From the NCBI GenBank assembly GCA_963506915.1, contig CAUORE010000005.1:1-64000 (forward strand): 64,000 nucleotides of DNA, written 5' to 3'. The position numbers and the translations under genes were made by a program. The notes under the pieces are model-generated. The model did no database searches. It had not been told where the DNA came from and saw only the letters and a list, made by a program, of their open reading frames with translations. This document shows, piece after piece, positions 34,160 to 42,849 of this stretch. The stretch is from JABCPE02 sp963506915. GTDB taxonomy: Bacteria; Bacteroidota; Bacteroidia; Flavobacteriales; Weeksellaceae. The number at the start of each line of letters is the position of its first letter. The stretch's first letter is position 1.

Positions 34160-35251
34160 ATGAAATGTGGAATTGTGGGCTTGCCCAATGTAGGAAAATC
34201 TACCCTTTTTAATTGTTTGAGTAACGCTAAAGCACAGTCAGCAAACTATCCTTTCTGTACCATAGAACCGAATGTAGGAACGGTTTCTGTGCCAGACCCT
34301 AGACTGTTCGAATTAGAGAAAATAGTAAAACCAGAGCGTGTCCTTCCTACCGTAGTAGAAATTGTAGACATCGCAGGGCTGGTAAAAGGAGCGAGCAAGG
34401 GAGAAGGTCTTGGAAATCAGTTTCTTGCAAACATCCGTGAGTGTGATGCTATCATCCATATGCTTAGATGTTTTGAAAACGGAAACATCGTCCATGTGGA
34501 AGGTTCTGTAGACCCACTGAGAGACAAAGAAATCATAGATATAGAACTACAGCTCAAGGACTTAGAAGTTCTTGGAAAGGCTATAGAAAAAGCTAAAAAA
34601 CAAATAAAATCTGGCAAAAAAGAAGATGTCCAGACTTATGAAACTCTCGTAAAACTAAACGAGTTCATAGAAAGCGGAAAAAATGCAAGAGAATTCCCAG
34701 CGGATGATTTTGCTAAATCAATCATCGATGAAATTCATCTTTTGACTAAAAAACCTGTTCTCTATGTGTGTAATGTAGATGAGGACTCTATCCGAAACGG
34801 AAACCCTTGGATTGCTAAAATAGAAGAAATGGCAGCCAAAGAAGGTTCTGATACTCTGGTAATTGCAGCACAGATAGAAGCTGATATCAACGAGCTGGAA
34901 ACCTACGAAGAACGCCAAATTTTCTTGGAAGAACTAGGGCTGAAAGAACCAGGTGTCAATCGTCTTATCCGCCAAGCTTATCATTTGCTAAAACTTCAGA
35001 CCTATTTCACTGCTGGTGTGAAAGAAGTCCGAGCATGGACTATAGGCATCGGATGGACTGCGCCACAGGCGGCTGGAGTGATTCACTCAGATTTTGAAAA
35101 AGGATTTATCCGCGCAGAAGTGATGAAATATGAAGATTTTATACACTATGGTTCTGAACTAAAAGTAAAAGAAGCAGGAAAACTCTCCGTAGAGGGTAAA
35201 GAATACATCGTACAAGATGGAGACATTATGCATTTTAGATTTAATGTTTAA
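34160..35251 (+). CDS. ychF: YchF/OLA1-type ATPase
   Basis: Ribosome-associated P-loop ATPase of the Obg superfamily that prefers ATP. G1 is GLPNVGKSTLFNCLS, G3 VDIAGLVKGASKGEGLGNQF, and the ATP-specific G4 variant reads VCNVDED rather than NKxD. The C-terminal TGS domain holds YFTAGVKEVRAWTIGIGWTA and the terminal DIMHFRFNV. 363 residues, standard. A single-gene unit with a TATCTTTG promoter and a shared terminator. In this family the conserved Cys in the redox loop links it to oxidative stress response. Confidence 0.96.
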   Translation: MKCGIVGLPNVGKSTLFNCLSNAKAQSANYPFCTIEPNVGTVSVPDPRLFELEKIVKPERVLPTVVEIVDIAGLVKGASKGEGLGNQFLANIRECDAIIHMLRCFENGNIVHVEGSVDPLRDKEIIDIELQLKDLEVLGKAIEKAKKQIKSGKKEDVQTYETLVKLNEFIESGKNAREFPADDFAKSIIDEIHLLTKKPVLYVCNVDEDSIRNGNPWIAKIEEMAAKEGSDTLVIAAQIEADINELETYEERQIFLEELGLKEPGVNRLIRQAYHLLKLQTYFTAGVKEVRAWTIGIGWTAPQAAGVIHSDFEKGFIRAEVMKYEDFIHYGSELKVKEAGKLSVEGKEYIVQDGDIMHFRFNV

Positions 35252-35283
35252 ACATTTGAATTTTTCTCATATTATTTTTAATT

Positions 35284-35319
35284 AAAAAGGTCAGTTGCAC
35301 ATTAGCAACTGACTTTTTT
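35284..35319. terminator. Bidirectional terminator between ychF and the DUF58 gene
   Basis: GTCAGTTGC and GCAACTGAC pair around CATTA-like loop and are flanked by A- and T-runs. Confidence 0.8.
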
Positions 35320-35320
35320 G

Positions 35321-36646
35321 TTATAAAATTCCTCTTGCTTTGATTTCCAAATATTTGTTTATTACCTCTATATTTAGATTTTCTGGAAGCGTATAAACCG
35401 TGAATATTCCGTATTTTCTCAGCTCTTGGATAATTAGTTTTTTCTCAAACTCCAGCTTTTCAGCGATAATCTCATCATAGACTTCTTGAATATTTTCTGG
35501 CTTTTTATTCATTAAATCATTCAGTTCAGAATTTTTAAAAAATATAACTACCAAAAGGTGATTTCTCGCGATACCACGCAGGTATTTCATTTGTCTATTA
35601 ACGGCATCCAGCGTTTCAAAATTAGTGAAAAGCAGCACCAAACTCCTTTGGCTGATGGTGGTTTTCACATCTTGATAAAGTCGGCTGAAATCACTTTCAT
35701 AAAAATTGGTTTTGATGTTATAAAGCGCCTCTGATATTTTTTTCAGCTGACCAGACTTTTGCTCCGCCTGAACCTTATTCTCTGTCTTTTGGGAAAAAGT
35801 CATCATCCCCGCTCGGTCGCTCTTCTTCAAAATGATATGCGAAAGCGCCATCACTGCATTTATGGAATAATCCAAGAGACTCAGCCCCTGGAAAGGCATC
35901 TGCATCGTCCTTCCTTTATCTATCAGCATATAGATTCTTTGGGATCTTTCATCTTGGTACTGATTGACCATCAGCTTGTTAGCCTTAGAAGTAGCCTTCC
36001 AGTTGATACTCCTTATATCGTCTCCCTGCACATAATCCCGTATCTGCTCAAACTCCATCGTATGCCCCAGTTTTCTGATTTTTTTAATCCCTCCAAGCAA
36101 AAACTCGTTCTGAAGAGCCATCAGCTCATATTTACGAAGATGAACAAAAGAAGGATAACTCGGCAAAGAAGCTTCTTTCTGAAAAACGAATTTCCTAGAA
36201 ACGAGACCAATAGGACTTTTCGCATAAATATTCAGCCCTCCAAAGACATACTCCCCCCTTTCTTTTGGGATTAAAATATATTCAAAAAACGAACTACCCT
36301 GCGGCAAAATGGTCTTTTTTATCAAAAAATCCCTTTTTTGGAACTGGAATGGAATTTCATCTATAATTTTCAAATCCACTCGAAATGGATAATTATTTTT
36401 AATGTCTATTTTCACAGAATTTTCATCGCCATTAGATAATTTTTCAGGCAAAATTCTTTGGGAATAGATTGCATCTTTTTGGTTAAATAAAAGCAGTGAA
36501 TCCACGATGAAAAGCACCACCAAAAGACACAAAAGCCCATGAGTAAACCATGTAAGTTCTGGAAAGAAAAACGCCAAAAAATAGCACAGCCCTACCCCTG
36601 TCAGAATATGAAAAAATCTATGATTGATATAAAAACGCTTCCACAT
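35321..36646 (-). CDS. DUF58 (vWA-like) membrane protein
   Basis: Inner-membrane protein with two hydrophobic N-terminal segments (~15-50) and a C-terminal DUF58 domain of the von Willebrand A-like type. Signature: IRDYVQGDDIRSINWKATSK near residues 200-220, followed by YMLIDKGRTMQMPF (MIDAS-like Asp). Such proteins usually pair with a MoxR AAA ATPase in chaperone-like systems, which is absent here. 441 residues. The gene is followed by a shared terminator and preceded by PopT with a 15-bp gap, so the two may be one transcript. Role unknown; envelope stress or metal-enzyme maturation has been suggested for this class. Confidence 0.85.
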   Translation of the reverse strand: MWKRFYINHRFFHILTGVGLCYFLAFFFPELTWFTHGLLCLLVVLFIVDSLLLFNQKDAIYSQRILPEKLSNGDENSVKIDIKNNYPFRVDLKIIDEIPFQFQKRDFLIKKTILPQGSSFFEYILIPKERGEYVFGGLNIYAKSPIGLVSRKFVFQKEASLPSYPSFVHLRKYELMALQNEFLLGGIKKIRKLGHTMEFEQIRDYVQGDDIRSINWKATSKANKLMVNQYQDERSQRIYMLIDKGRTMQMPFQGLSLLDYSINAVMALSHIILKKSDRAGMMTFSQKTENKVQAEQKSGQLKKISEALYNIKTNFYESDFSRLYQDVKTTISQRSLVLLFTNFETLDAVNRQMKYLRGIARNHLLVVIFFKNSELNDLMNKKPENIQEVYDEIIAEKLEFEKKLIIQELRKYGIFTVYTLPENLNIEVINKYLEIKARGIL

Positions 36647-36661
36647 ATCTTTTATTACTGG

Positions 36662-37588
36662 TTAATCATTTTGCATTTTTGATGCCCATTTTTCAATTCC
36701 ATAAATCAAAACAAACCCTGCAAAAGCCAGTCCCACAGCCAATAAAATCTGAGGTTCTCCAGCGAAATCCGAAGGCAAAACGCTCTTTTCCAACAAAATA
36801 ATTTCCTTCCCATGAGCATCTATTTCCTTATCCAAAACCTCTTTCCATGGCCATACTTTATTCAGAGAACCGATGATAAAGCCTGTAAGCCCAGCCATCG
36901 TGGTATTTTTTTTGTGTTCAAAAAGCCATTTCAAAGCCTTGGAAAAACTCAAAATTCCTGCCACAGCTCCCAGTCCTACAATGGATAAAACCTTTAAATC
37001 AAAAGTATCCAGTGCATTCAGCACCGTATGATAAGCCCCTAAAAGCACCAAAATAAACGCTCCCGAAATCCCTGGCAAAATCATCGCACAGATAGCCAAA
37101 GCCCCTGCAAAAAACAAGAAAACATGCCCGTTATTATTCACCAATGGAGGAATAACCGTGATGTAATATGCTGTAAATGCAGCTATTACAATCGCAAGAA
37201 CCGCTGGAACATCCCATTTCTTGATATCTTTCCACAGAAAAAGAACACTCGCCATCATCAGCCCAAAGAAGAAAGACCAAACCGCTATCGGATGTGTTGC
37301 GAGAAGGTATTTGATGCCTTTTGCTAGGGATAAAATACTGATTCCTATCCCCAAAAATAGAGCCACAAAAAAATTCCCATTGATGTATTCCCATGCAGAT
37401 TTTATCCCTTCTTTTCTTAAAATTTTTACTGCCGTAAAATTGATTTTATTGATAGAATCTATAAGCTCTTGGTAAATCCCTGATATGAAAGCAATAGTCC
37501 CCCCAGAAACCCCAGGCACCACATCAGCAGCTCCCATCGCCACACCGCGAAGTGTAATGAATAGATAATCCTTCAAAGTCCTTTTCAT
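36662..37588 (-). CDS. PopT-type (DUF368) undecaprenyl phosphate translocase
   Basis: Polytopic inner-membrane protein of the DUF368 family, now recognised (PopT) as a transporter that returns undecaprenyl phosphate to the cytoplasmic face. About 8 membrane segments. The family marker GAADVVPGVSGGTIAFISGI occurs at ~18-37 and again, in the second half, AICAMILPGISGAFILVLLG: the two inverted-repeat halves of the transporter. 308 residues. It lies 15 bp upstream of the DUF58 gene. A complementary role with the PAP2 phosphatase (13516-14085) and murA/mpl is consistent with a cell-wall carrier cycle. Confidence 0.88.
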   Translation of the reverse strand: MKRTLKDYLFITLRGVAMGAADVVPGVSGGTIAFISGIYQELIDSINKINFTAVKILRKEGIKSAWEYINGNFFVALFLGIGISILSLAKGIKYLLATHPIAVWSFFFGLMMASVLFLWKDIKKWDVPAVLAIVIAAFTAYYITVIPPLVNNNGHVFLFFAGALAICAMILPGISGAFILVLLGAYHTVLNALDTFDLKVLSIVGLGAVAGILSFSKALKWLFEHKKNTTMAGLTGFIIGSLNKVWPWKEVLDKEIDAHGKEIILLEKSVLPSDFAGEPQILLAVGLAFAGFVLIYGIEKWASKMQND

Positions 37589-37676
37589 AAAATTCTTATA
37601 TGCTACAAAAATACATTATTTTGCTGTAAATCTGTGAAAGAATATTCCGTTTTTTACTCATCAAAACCTATGAAAC

Positions 37677-37712
37677 AAAAAAGCCTGACAAAATTTGTCA
37701 AGCCTTTTGGGT
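37677..37712 (-). terminator. Terminator after the M1 peptidase gene
   Basis: On the minus strand AAAGGCTTGACAAA and TTTGTCAGGCTTTTTT pair with two G-U wobbles that only fit this strand, then run into T. Confidence 0.75.
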
Positions 37713-37714
37713 TT

Positions 37715-40231
37715 TTATTTATAAAGTTCCAGCGTTTCTGTCAATGACTTTATTTGCTGGTTGATACTCTCGCTTTTTGGATTTGCTCTTAGCAATTCTG
37801 CTTTTTTAGCAATTCCGTTTTGCAGCATCTGTACTATCATCATTTTCACATTTGGGTTATCTGGAATTTCAGATTTTACTTGTTTCAAAATCTTTGCAAC
37901 TCCAGCCGTAGCCTTTGTGTTATCAGATTCCATTATCCAGTTGAATCCTTTTTCAGCCGTAGCTCCCAATTTTTCATCTTGAAATTTTAAAAATGGATAA
38001 AATGCCACCACTTTTCCTATATAAGGCATCTGAGACACGATTTTGTTATCCACGATTGTAGGCAGCAGCTGCGTAATCGTTTCATCTGATGCTTTGGATA
38101 AATCCACCTTATCAGCAAGGGCTTTTACCCTCTCTGGGTCTGTCATAGAAATAGCCGAGAGAGAAGCTGCTTTCACTGCATTTGATACAGAGCTGATTCC
38201 CTTTTCGTAGATTGGCAGATATTTCTTGTTCTTAGTCGTAGCCAATGCTTTGATTGCCGCTGCCTGAACCAATGTTTTAGGGTCTTTTTGAGCCAATTTT
38301 TCTACTTCTGAAAGAGCTAATTTTGCCTGTTCTGGCTTAGATAAATCTAATCCTCCAAGCGCCTGAATTCTCAATCTGAAGAACGGATCTTTCAATGCAG
38401 AAACCAATGTTTTCACAGAAGTGATGTTATTATTTTTCTTTGCATTTTCAGTAGCATTTTTTAATGCTAGATATTTGCTCTTAAACTCCTTAGTTTTAGC
38501 ATATTGCAGAGCGTATTGTTCAGGAGTTTTGGTGTCATTGATTTCTGCTAATAGAAGCCCGTCTGCATCTACATTGATAAGCTCTGGACTTTTTGCTGTA
38601 TTGAATGTAAAATCATTTTTCGCTTTGGCATCTACCCACACTTTTTCTCTTCTTACTTTTCCGTTTTCGTGGATATCTATGGTAAGCGGGAACTCAAAAT
38701 ATTGGTCTTGAGTCTGGTTAATCGTTACCACAGTTTGTTTTTTCACTGGTTCGTAAGAATATTTTACATCTAATTTAGGGTTTCCACTGTTAAAATACCA
38801 CTGATTAAAGAACCAGTTAAGGTCTTTTCCGGAAACTTTTTCTAAAGAAAGTCTCAGCTGGTGAGCCTCTCCTGTTCCGTATTCATTGGTTTTCAAATAA
38901 TCAGAAAGTCCTTCAAAGAACGCTTCATCTCCTAGATAATTTCTCAACATGTGAAGAATTCCACCTCCCTTGTTATAAGATACGCTGTCAAACATATCCT
39001 CACGGCTCTTATAATCAAATCTCACCAAATGTTTGTTATAATTCAGCGGATTATGAATATATGCCGAAATATCATTCATTAAATGATAATCTGCCGCATC
39101 TTTTCCGTATTTGTATTCATTCCAAAGGTATTCAGAATAATTCGCAAAAGACTCATTTACAGTAAGGTTAGACCAGCTTTCAGCAGTTACCAAATCTCCA
39201 AACCAATGGTGGAACAGCTCGTGAGCAATCACAGGTTCCCAAGTGTTCTCATCTACAAGGTCGCCTTCCTTTAAATTCGCATATTCTCCGTGGATTACGG
39301 CAGTTGTATTCTCCATCGCACCACTTACATAGTCTCTTCCTACCAGCTGTGCGTATTTTTGCCAAGGATATTCGTATTTTAGCTTTTTAGAGAAGAAATC
39401 CAGCATTTCTGGAGTCATCCCGAATATTTGTTTTGCATAAGGCTCATATTCCTTCTCTACATAGTAGTCTACTGCGATGTTCTTCCATTTATCCTTTACT
39501 ATCGCATACTCTCCCACTCCCATAAAGAATAGGTATGGAGCGTGTTTTTTGTCCATCACCCAGTAGTCTGTTCTCAGTCCGCCATTTTCTTTGGTAGAAG
39601 ATTTCAAAATACCATTAGAAAGAGTAACGAATTTCTCTGGAACCGTCATATAAAGCTCCTGCGTAGTCTTTTGGTTTGGTTTGTCTATCGTAGGGAACCA
39701 CACGGAGTTAGACTCTGTTTCACCTTGTGTCCATATCTGCGTCGGCTTATCTGGGTCTTTTCCTTGAGCGTTGATGAAATAAAGCCCTTTAGCGGAGTTA
39801 ATCGCTGCACTTCCTTTTCCTTTATGCTCGTTCGGGCGCGCTGTATATTTGATATAAACGGTATAGTCCTGCCCTTTTTGATATTGTTTATCAAGATTTA
39901 TTCTCAACAAATCATCTGAATAAGTATATTTCAAAGGTTTTTTAGAGCCATTTTTATCCAAAGCTATTTCGTGGATGAGCATTGCTTTGGCATTAAGCAC
40001 CAAAGAATCTGATGCATAGAAATGAGGCGATGCAGTAAGCCACTCCTCACCATGCATTTGCTCTTTTTCAAAGTCAAATTTCACCTTTAATTTGGTGTGT
40101 TTCAGTTCTGTAGTCTTGTTGTGAGTTGCTCTATACGGAGCATTTCTACCAGAAGTTTCGGTTTGCGCAAGAGCAAAATTACTTCCTAAAATTGCTCCAA
40201 GCATCATCGCTGAGAATAAAATCTTTTTCAT
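37715..40231 (-). CDS. M1-family aminopeptidase
   Basis: Secreted zinc aminopeptidase. Signal peptide (ends FALAQ) then the M1 fold: exopeptidase motif SGAMENTTAVIHGE near residue 305 and zinc site VIAHELFHHWFGDLV (HExxH) at ~335, with third ligand Glu in LTVNESFANYSEYLW. The C-terminal ~300 residues are helical HEAT/ARM-like repeats (RIQALGGLDLSKPEQAKLAL). 838 residues. It carries no evident T9SS C-terminal sorting domain. Periplasmic or outer-membrane localisation is inferred. A single-gene unit with a terminator, about 46 bp from the hypothetical gene upstream. Confidence 0.93.
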   Translation of the reverse strand: MKKILFSAMMLGAILGSNFALAQTETSGRNAPYRATHNKTTELKHTKLKVKFDFEKEQMHGEEWLTASPHFYASDSLVLNAKAMLIHEIALDKNGSKKPLKYTYSDDLLRINLDKQYQKGQDYTVYIKYTARPNEHKGKGSAAINSAKGLYFINAQGKDPDKPTQIWTQGETESNSVWFPTIDKPNQKTTQELYMTVPEKFVTLSNGILKSSTKENGGLRTDYWVMDKKHAPYLFFMGVGEYAIVKDKWKNIAVDYYVEKEYEPYAKQIFGMTPEMLDFFSKKLKYEYPWQKYAQLVGRDYVSGAMENTTAVIHGEYANLKEGDLVDENTWEPVIAHELFHHWFGDLVTAESWSNLTVNESFANYSEYLWNEYKYGKDAADYHLMNDISAYIHNPLNYNKHLVRFDYKSREDMFDSVSYNKGGGILHMLRNYLGDEAFFEGLSDYLKTNEYGTGEAHQLRLSLEKVSGKDLNWFFNQWYFNSGNPKLDVKYSYEPVKKQTVVTINQTQDQYFEFPLTIDIHENGKVRREKVWVDAKAKNDFTFNTAKSPELINVDADGLLLAEINDTKTPEQYALQYAKTKEFKSKYLALKNATENAKKNNNITSVKTLVSALKDPFFRLRIQALGGLDLSKPEQAKLALSEVEKLAQKDPKTLVQAAAIKALATTKNKKYLPIYEKGISSVSNAVKAASLSAISMTDPERVKALADKVDLSKASDETITQLLPTIVDNKIVSQMPYIGKVVAFYPFLKFQDEKLGATAEKGFNWIMESDNTKATAGVAKILKQVKSEIPDNPNVKMMIVQMLQNGIAKKAELLRANPKSESINQQIKSLTETLELYK

Positions 40232-40277
40232 TGTTAATAAATTTTAATTCTTTTTTATTTAATTAATAATCATTAGA

Positions 40278-41003
40278 TTAGTCGTAATATTCTATTACTC
40301 TTTTAGTTATGATAAATGGTTTATTTTGTTTTAGAGAGATTCTCTCTATCCAATTATTCTTTTCGTCATATTTGTATCGATATTGGAAAGATGTTTTGTA
40401 ATATTTTTTCTTCACAATATCGTTGTATTTGTTGTACTTATATCGGATTTGGTCTATTTTTTTCCCTTCCTTATTATAGACTATATCCTTGATTCTATTT
40501 CCTTTGCTATCGTACTTAAAGACAAATCTCCTGTACAAAGGCTCTTCTACAATATCATCAAGGATTTGCTCTATGATATTGCCCTTGTCATCGTATTTGT
40601 AATATGATTTAGCCACTATATCAGGATTTTGACTAAGGTAAATAGTCTCAACAATATTCCCTTTATCATCGTAATTATCAATAAATCCTCTTGGTTCTTC
40701 ATACAAAATTCTCCCTCTAAGGATTTTATTTTGGGGTAATGGTCTCTTTTCTATTATCTTGTCGTTCTCATCATGATATATTATCATCTCGTTTTCACCT
40801 TCTAAAGTATAAGTTATTCTTTTCCTTTCGAGATTGGATATTTCTTGCTTTACACCTCCCATATCCTCAGTTGGAAGATAGTACATCGTCTCTTTGATAG
40901 ATTTTACTTTTTTCTTTAGATTACTGCTATCCCAGCCTATTTCCATTTGTCCAAAAGCATATCCAGCAGTCAGTAGCAAGGCTGATATTAGTATTTTGTT
41001 CAT
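40278..41003 (-). CDS. Secreted protein with YD-like short repeats
   Basis: Exported protein with a signal peptide (ends GYAFGQ) and several imperfect repeats of the form Y-K-Y-D-x-K-G-N-x-I: NYDDKGNIVETI, KYDDKGNIIEQI, KYDSKGNRIKDI, KYNKYNDIVKKK and KYDEKNNWIERI. They are spaced about 20-25 residues apart and look like short RHS/YD-type beta-turn units. No toxin domain follows; 241 residues in all. Such small repeat proteins are common in Bacteroidetes and generally unassigned. It is in the gap between thyA and the M1 peptidase gene and may be the first gene of a two-gene unit, since only 46 bp separate it from the peptidase. Confidence 0.65.
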   Translation of the reverse strand: MNKILISALLLTAGYAFGQMEIGWDSSNLKKKVKSIKETMYYLPTEDMGGVKQEISNLERKRITYTLEGENEMIIYHDENDKIIEKRPLPQNKILRGRILYEEPRGFIDNYDDKGNIVETIYLSQNPDIVAKSYYKYDDKGNIIEQILDDIVEEPLYRRFVFKYDSKGNRIKDIVYNKEGKKIDQIRYKYNKYNDIVKKKYYKTSFQYRYKYDEKNNWIERISLKQNKPFIITKRVIEYYD

Positions 41004-41041
41004 TTGTTTATGTGTTCTATTTTTAGTTTAAATGTCCTATT

Positions 41042-41836
41042 TTAAATCGCCACAGGAGCTTTTATCCCTGGGTGTGGGTCGTAGTTTTCTAATGTAAAAT
41101 CATCAAAATCAAAATCAAAAATATTTTTGATTTTTGGATTAAGTTTCATCGTTGGCAATGATTTTGGTTCTCGGGAAAGTTGTTTTTCCACCTGCTCAAA
41201 ATGATTATTATAAATATGAACATCTCCAAAAGTATGCACATACTCACCAACTTCCAAATCACAAACTTGGGCTACCATCATCAGCAGAAGAGCATAGCTG
41301 GCGATGTTAAACGGCACTCCCAGAAACACATCTGCACTCCTCTGATAAAGCTGCAATGACAGTTTCCCATCCGCTACATAAAACTGAAACATCGCATGAC
41401 AAGGAGCCAACGCCATTTTTGGCAGCTCTGCTACATTCCATGCAGATACGATGAGCCTACGGCTGTCAGGATTTTTCTGGATTTGGTCTATCACTTCGCT
41501 GATTTGGTCTATCACCTTGCCATCCGCTCCTTGCCAACTTCTCCACTGGGCGCCATACACAGGCCCTAGATTTCCCTCTTCATCTGCCCATTCATCCCAA
41601 ATCGTGACACCATTTTCCTGAAGATATTTCACATTAGTATCTCCTTTTAAAAACCAAAGAAGTTCGTAGATAATGGATTTAAGGTGAACTTTCTTGGTAG
41701 TTACCAGCGGAAATCCTTTGCTCAAATCATATCTGAGCTGATACCCAAACACGCTACGCGTTCCCGTACCTGTTCTATCCGTTTTATCTGTTCCGTTTTC
41801 TTTTATATATCGTAATAAATCTAAATAATTTTGCAT
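41042..41836 (-). CDS. thyA: Thymidylate synthase
   Basis: Makes dTMP from dUMP with 5,10-methylene-tetrahydrofolate, linking DNA precursor supply to the folate pool that glyA feeds. Catalytic Cys is in LAPCHAMFQFYV; other motifs are RTGTGTRSVFG, QLYQRSADVFLGVPFNIASY and HIYNNHFEQ (nucleotide binding). 264 residues, the typical short bacterial form. The promoter is a near-perfect TTG-N19-TATATTTG on the minus strand, divergent from the lysozyme gene. Confidence 0.98.
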   Translation of the reverse strand: MQNYLDLLRYIKENGTDKTDRTGTGTRSVFGYQLRYDLSKGFPLVTTKKVHLKSIIYELLWFLKGDTNVKYLQENGVTIWDEWADEEGNLGPVYGAQWRSWQGADGKVIDQISEVIDQIQKNPDSRRLIVSAWNVAELPKMALAPCHAMFQFYVADGKLSLQLYQRSADVFLGVPFNIASYALLLMMVAQVCDLEVGEYVHTFGDVHIYNNHFEQVEKQLSREPKSLPTMKLNPKIKNIFDFDFDDFTLENYDPHPGIKAPVAI

Positions 41837-41856
41837 TTATTCTTTCAAAATGTCCA

Positions 41857-41886
41857 CAAATATAACTAAATTTCATAGAAAGGCAA
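41857..41886 (-). promoter_or_regulatory. thyA promoter
   Basis: Minus-strand TTG (41884-41886), 19-bp spacer, TATATTTG (41857-41864). The best promoter match in the window. Confidence 0.7.
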
Positions 41887-41897
41887 GGATTTTTTTT

Positions 41898-41905
41898 TAA
41901 ATTTG
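41898..41905 (+). promoter_or_regulatory. -7 element directly at the GH25 start codon
   Basis: TAAATTTG ends 5 bp before the ATG at 41910, so the transcript probably starts at or within a few bases of the start codon. Confidence 0.5.
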
Positions 41906-41909
41906 CAAA

Positions 41910-42764
41910 ATGGCAAAACGAAAGAGAAAAAAATCTAAATCTAAGATTAAGAAAAATAAAAACCGCTCATATCTGTTTATTTCCCTTGGGCTGTTTTTTT
42001 TATTGGCTGTCGGGCTTGTTGCATTACTGAAAAAAAATCAGATAATGTACTATTACACAATATATTTCGGTGAAAAACAAACACCAAAACTGACCAATTC
42101 ACCTTTTGAAACGCAGAGAATCAATAAAATTATAAAAAACTATTCAGACAAAACATTTGGACTTGACATATCGCATTACCAAGAGCGGGAGCACATCAAC
42201 TGGGAAAAACTCACCATTTCAAATGGTGCTATTCCATTAGAATTCATCATATTACGAGCCACTATGGGTAGCGATGGGAAGGACAAACACTTTGCTCACT
42301 ACTGGGAAAAAGCCAAAAAACACGGACTTACCCGCGGCGCCTATCATTTCTATTGTCCAGATGAAGACCCTGTCACTCAAGCAGATTCATATATCAGGAG
42401 CGTAAATCTCTCTTCTGGCGATATGAGTCCTGTTTTAGATGTAGAAAAACTACCAAGAACCAAATCTAAAGAACAATTCATCAAAGACCTCCATATTTGG
42501 ATAGATATAATAGAAAAACACTATGGCAAAAAACCTATTCTCTACACATACTACCATTTTTATAAAGACCTACTAAAAGGGCATTTTGATGAATGTCCTC
42601 TCTGGATGGCAAACTACAATGATGTTCCACAGCCCACCGATACTGACCCTTGGAAAATATGGCAGTTCACAGAAAACGGAATATCAGACGGTATAGAAAC
42701 CAAAATAGACCTTAATGTCTATAATGGCAACAAATGGGAAATGAGAGAACTTTTAATAGATTAA
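41910..42764 (+). CDS. GH25 muramidase (lysozyme), membrane-anchored
   Basis: Muramidase of glycoside hydrolase family 25, cutting the MurNAc-GlcNAc bond in peptidoglycan. Residues 1-20 are very basic, ~21-40 form one membrane segment, and the TIM-barrel domain follows: DISHY with Asp86, FIILRATMGSDGK, GAYHFYCPDEDP, and the catalytic pair Asp177/Glu179 in SPVLDVEKLP. C-terminal WQFTENGISDGIETKID is also typical. 284 residues. The -7 element abuts the ATG, implying a leaderless mRNA. It may remodel the cell's own wall or act as a bacteriolytic enzyme. Confidence 0.9.
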   Translation: MAKRKRKKSKSKIKKNKNRSYLFISLGLFFLLAVGLVALLKKNQIMYYYTIYFGEKQTPKLTNSPFETQRINKIIKNYSDKTFGLDISHYQEREHINWEKLTISNGAIPLEFIILRATMGSDGKDKHFAHYWEKAKKHGLTRGAYHFYCPDEDPVTQADSYIRSVNLSSGDMSPVLDVEKLPRTKSKEQFIKDLHIWIDIIEKHYGKKPILYTYYHFYKDLLKGHFDECPLWMANYNDVPQPTDTDPWKIWQFTENGISDGIETKIDLNVYNGNKWEMRELLID

Positions 42765-42814
42765 ACATTTTATTTAAATCAAATTTCTTTATAATTTAAA
42801 ATTTATCTAAAAAT

Positions 42815-42849
42815 AAAAAATCCTGCCCAAAAGCAGGATTCTTATTTTA
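42815..42849. terminator. Bidirectional terminator between GH25 and barrel genes
   Basis: AATCCTGC and GCAGGATT around a CCAAAA loop with A/T flanks. Confidence 0.8.

Noticed and set aside
35759..36274. 171-codon open frame on plus, opposite DUF58
   Set aside because: No domain; the DUF58 signature is clear on the minus strand.
40278..41003. Rhs-type toxin with YD repeats
   Set aside because: Only five short repeats and 241 residues, with no C-terminal toxin or adjacent immunity gene; better described as a small repeat protein.
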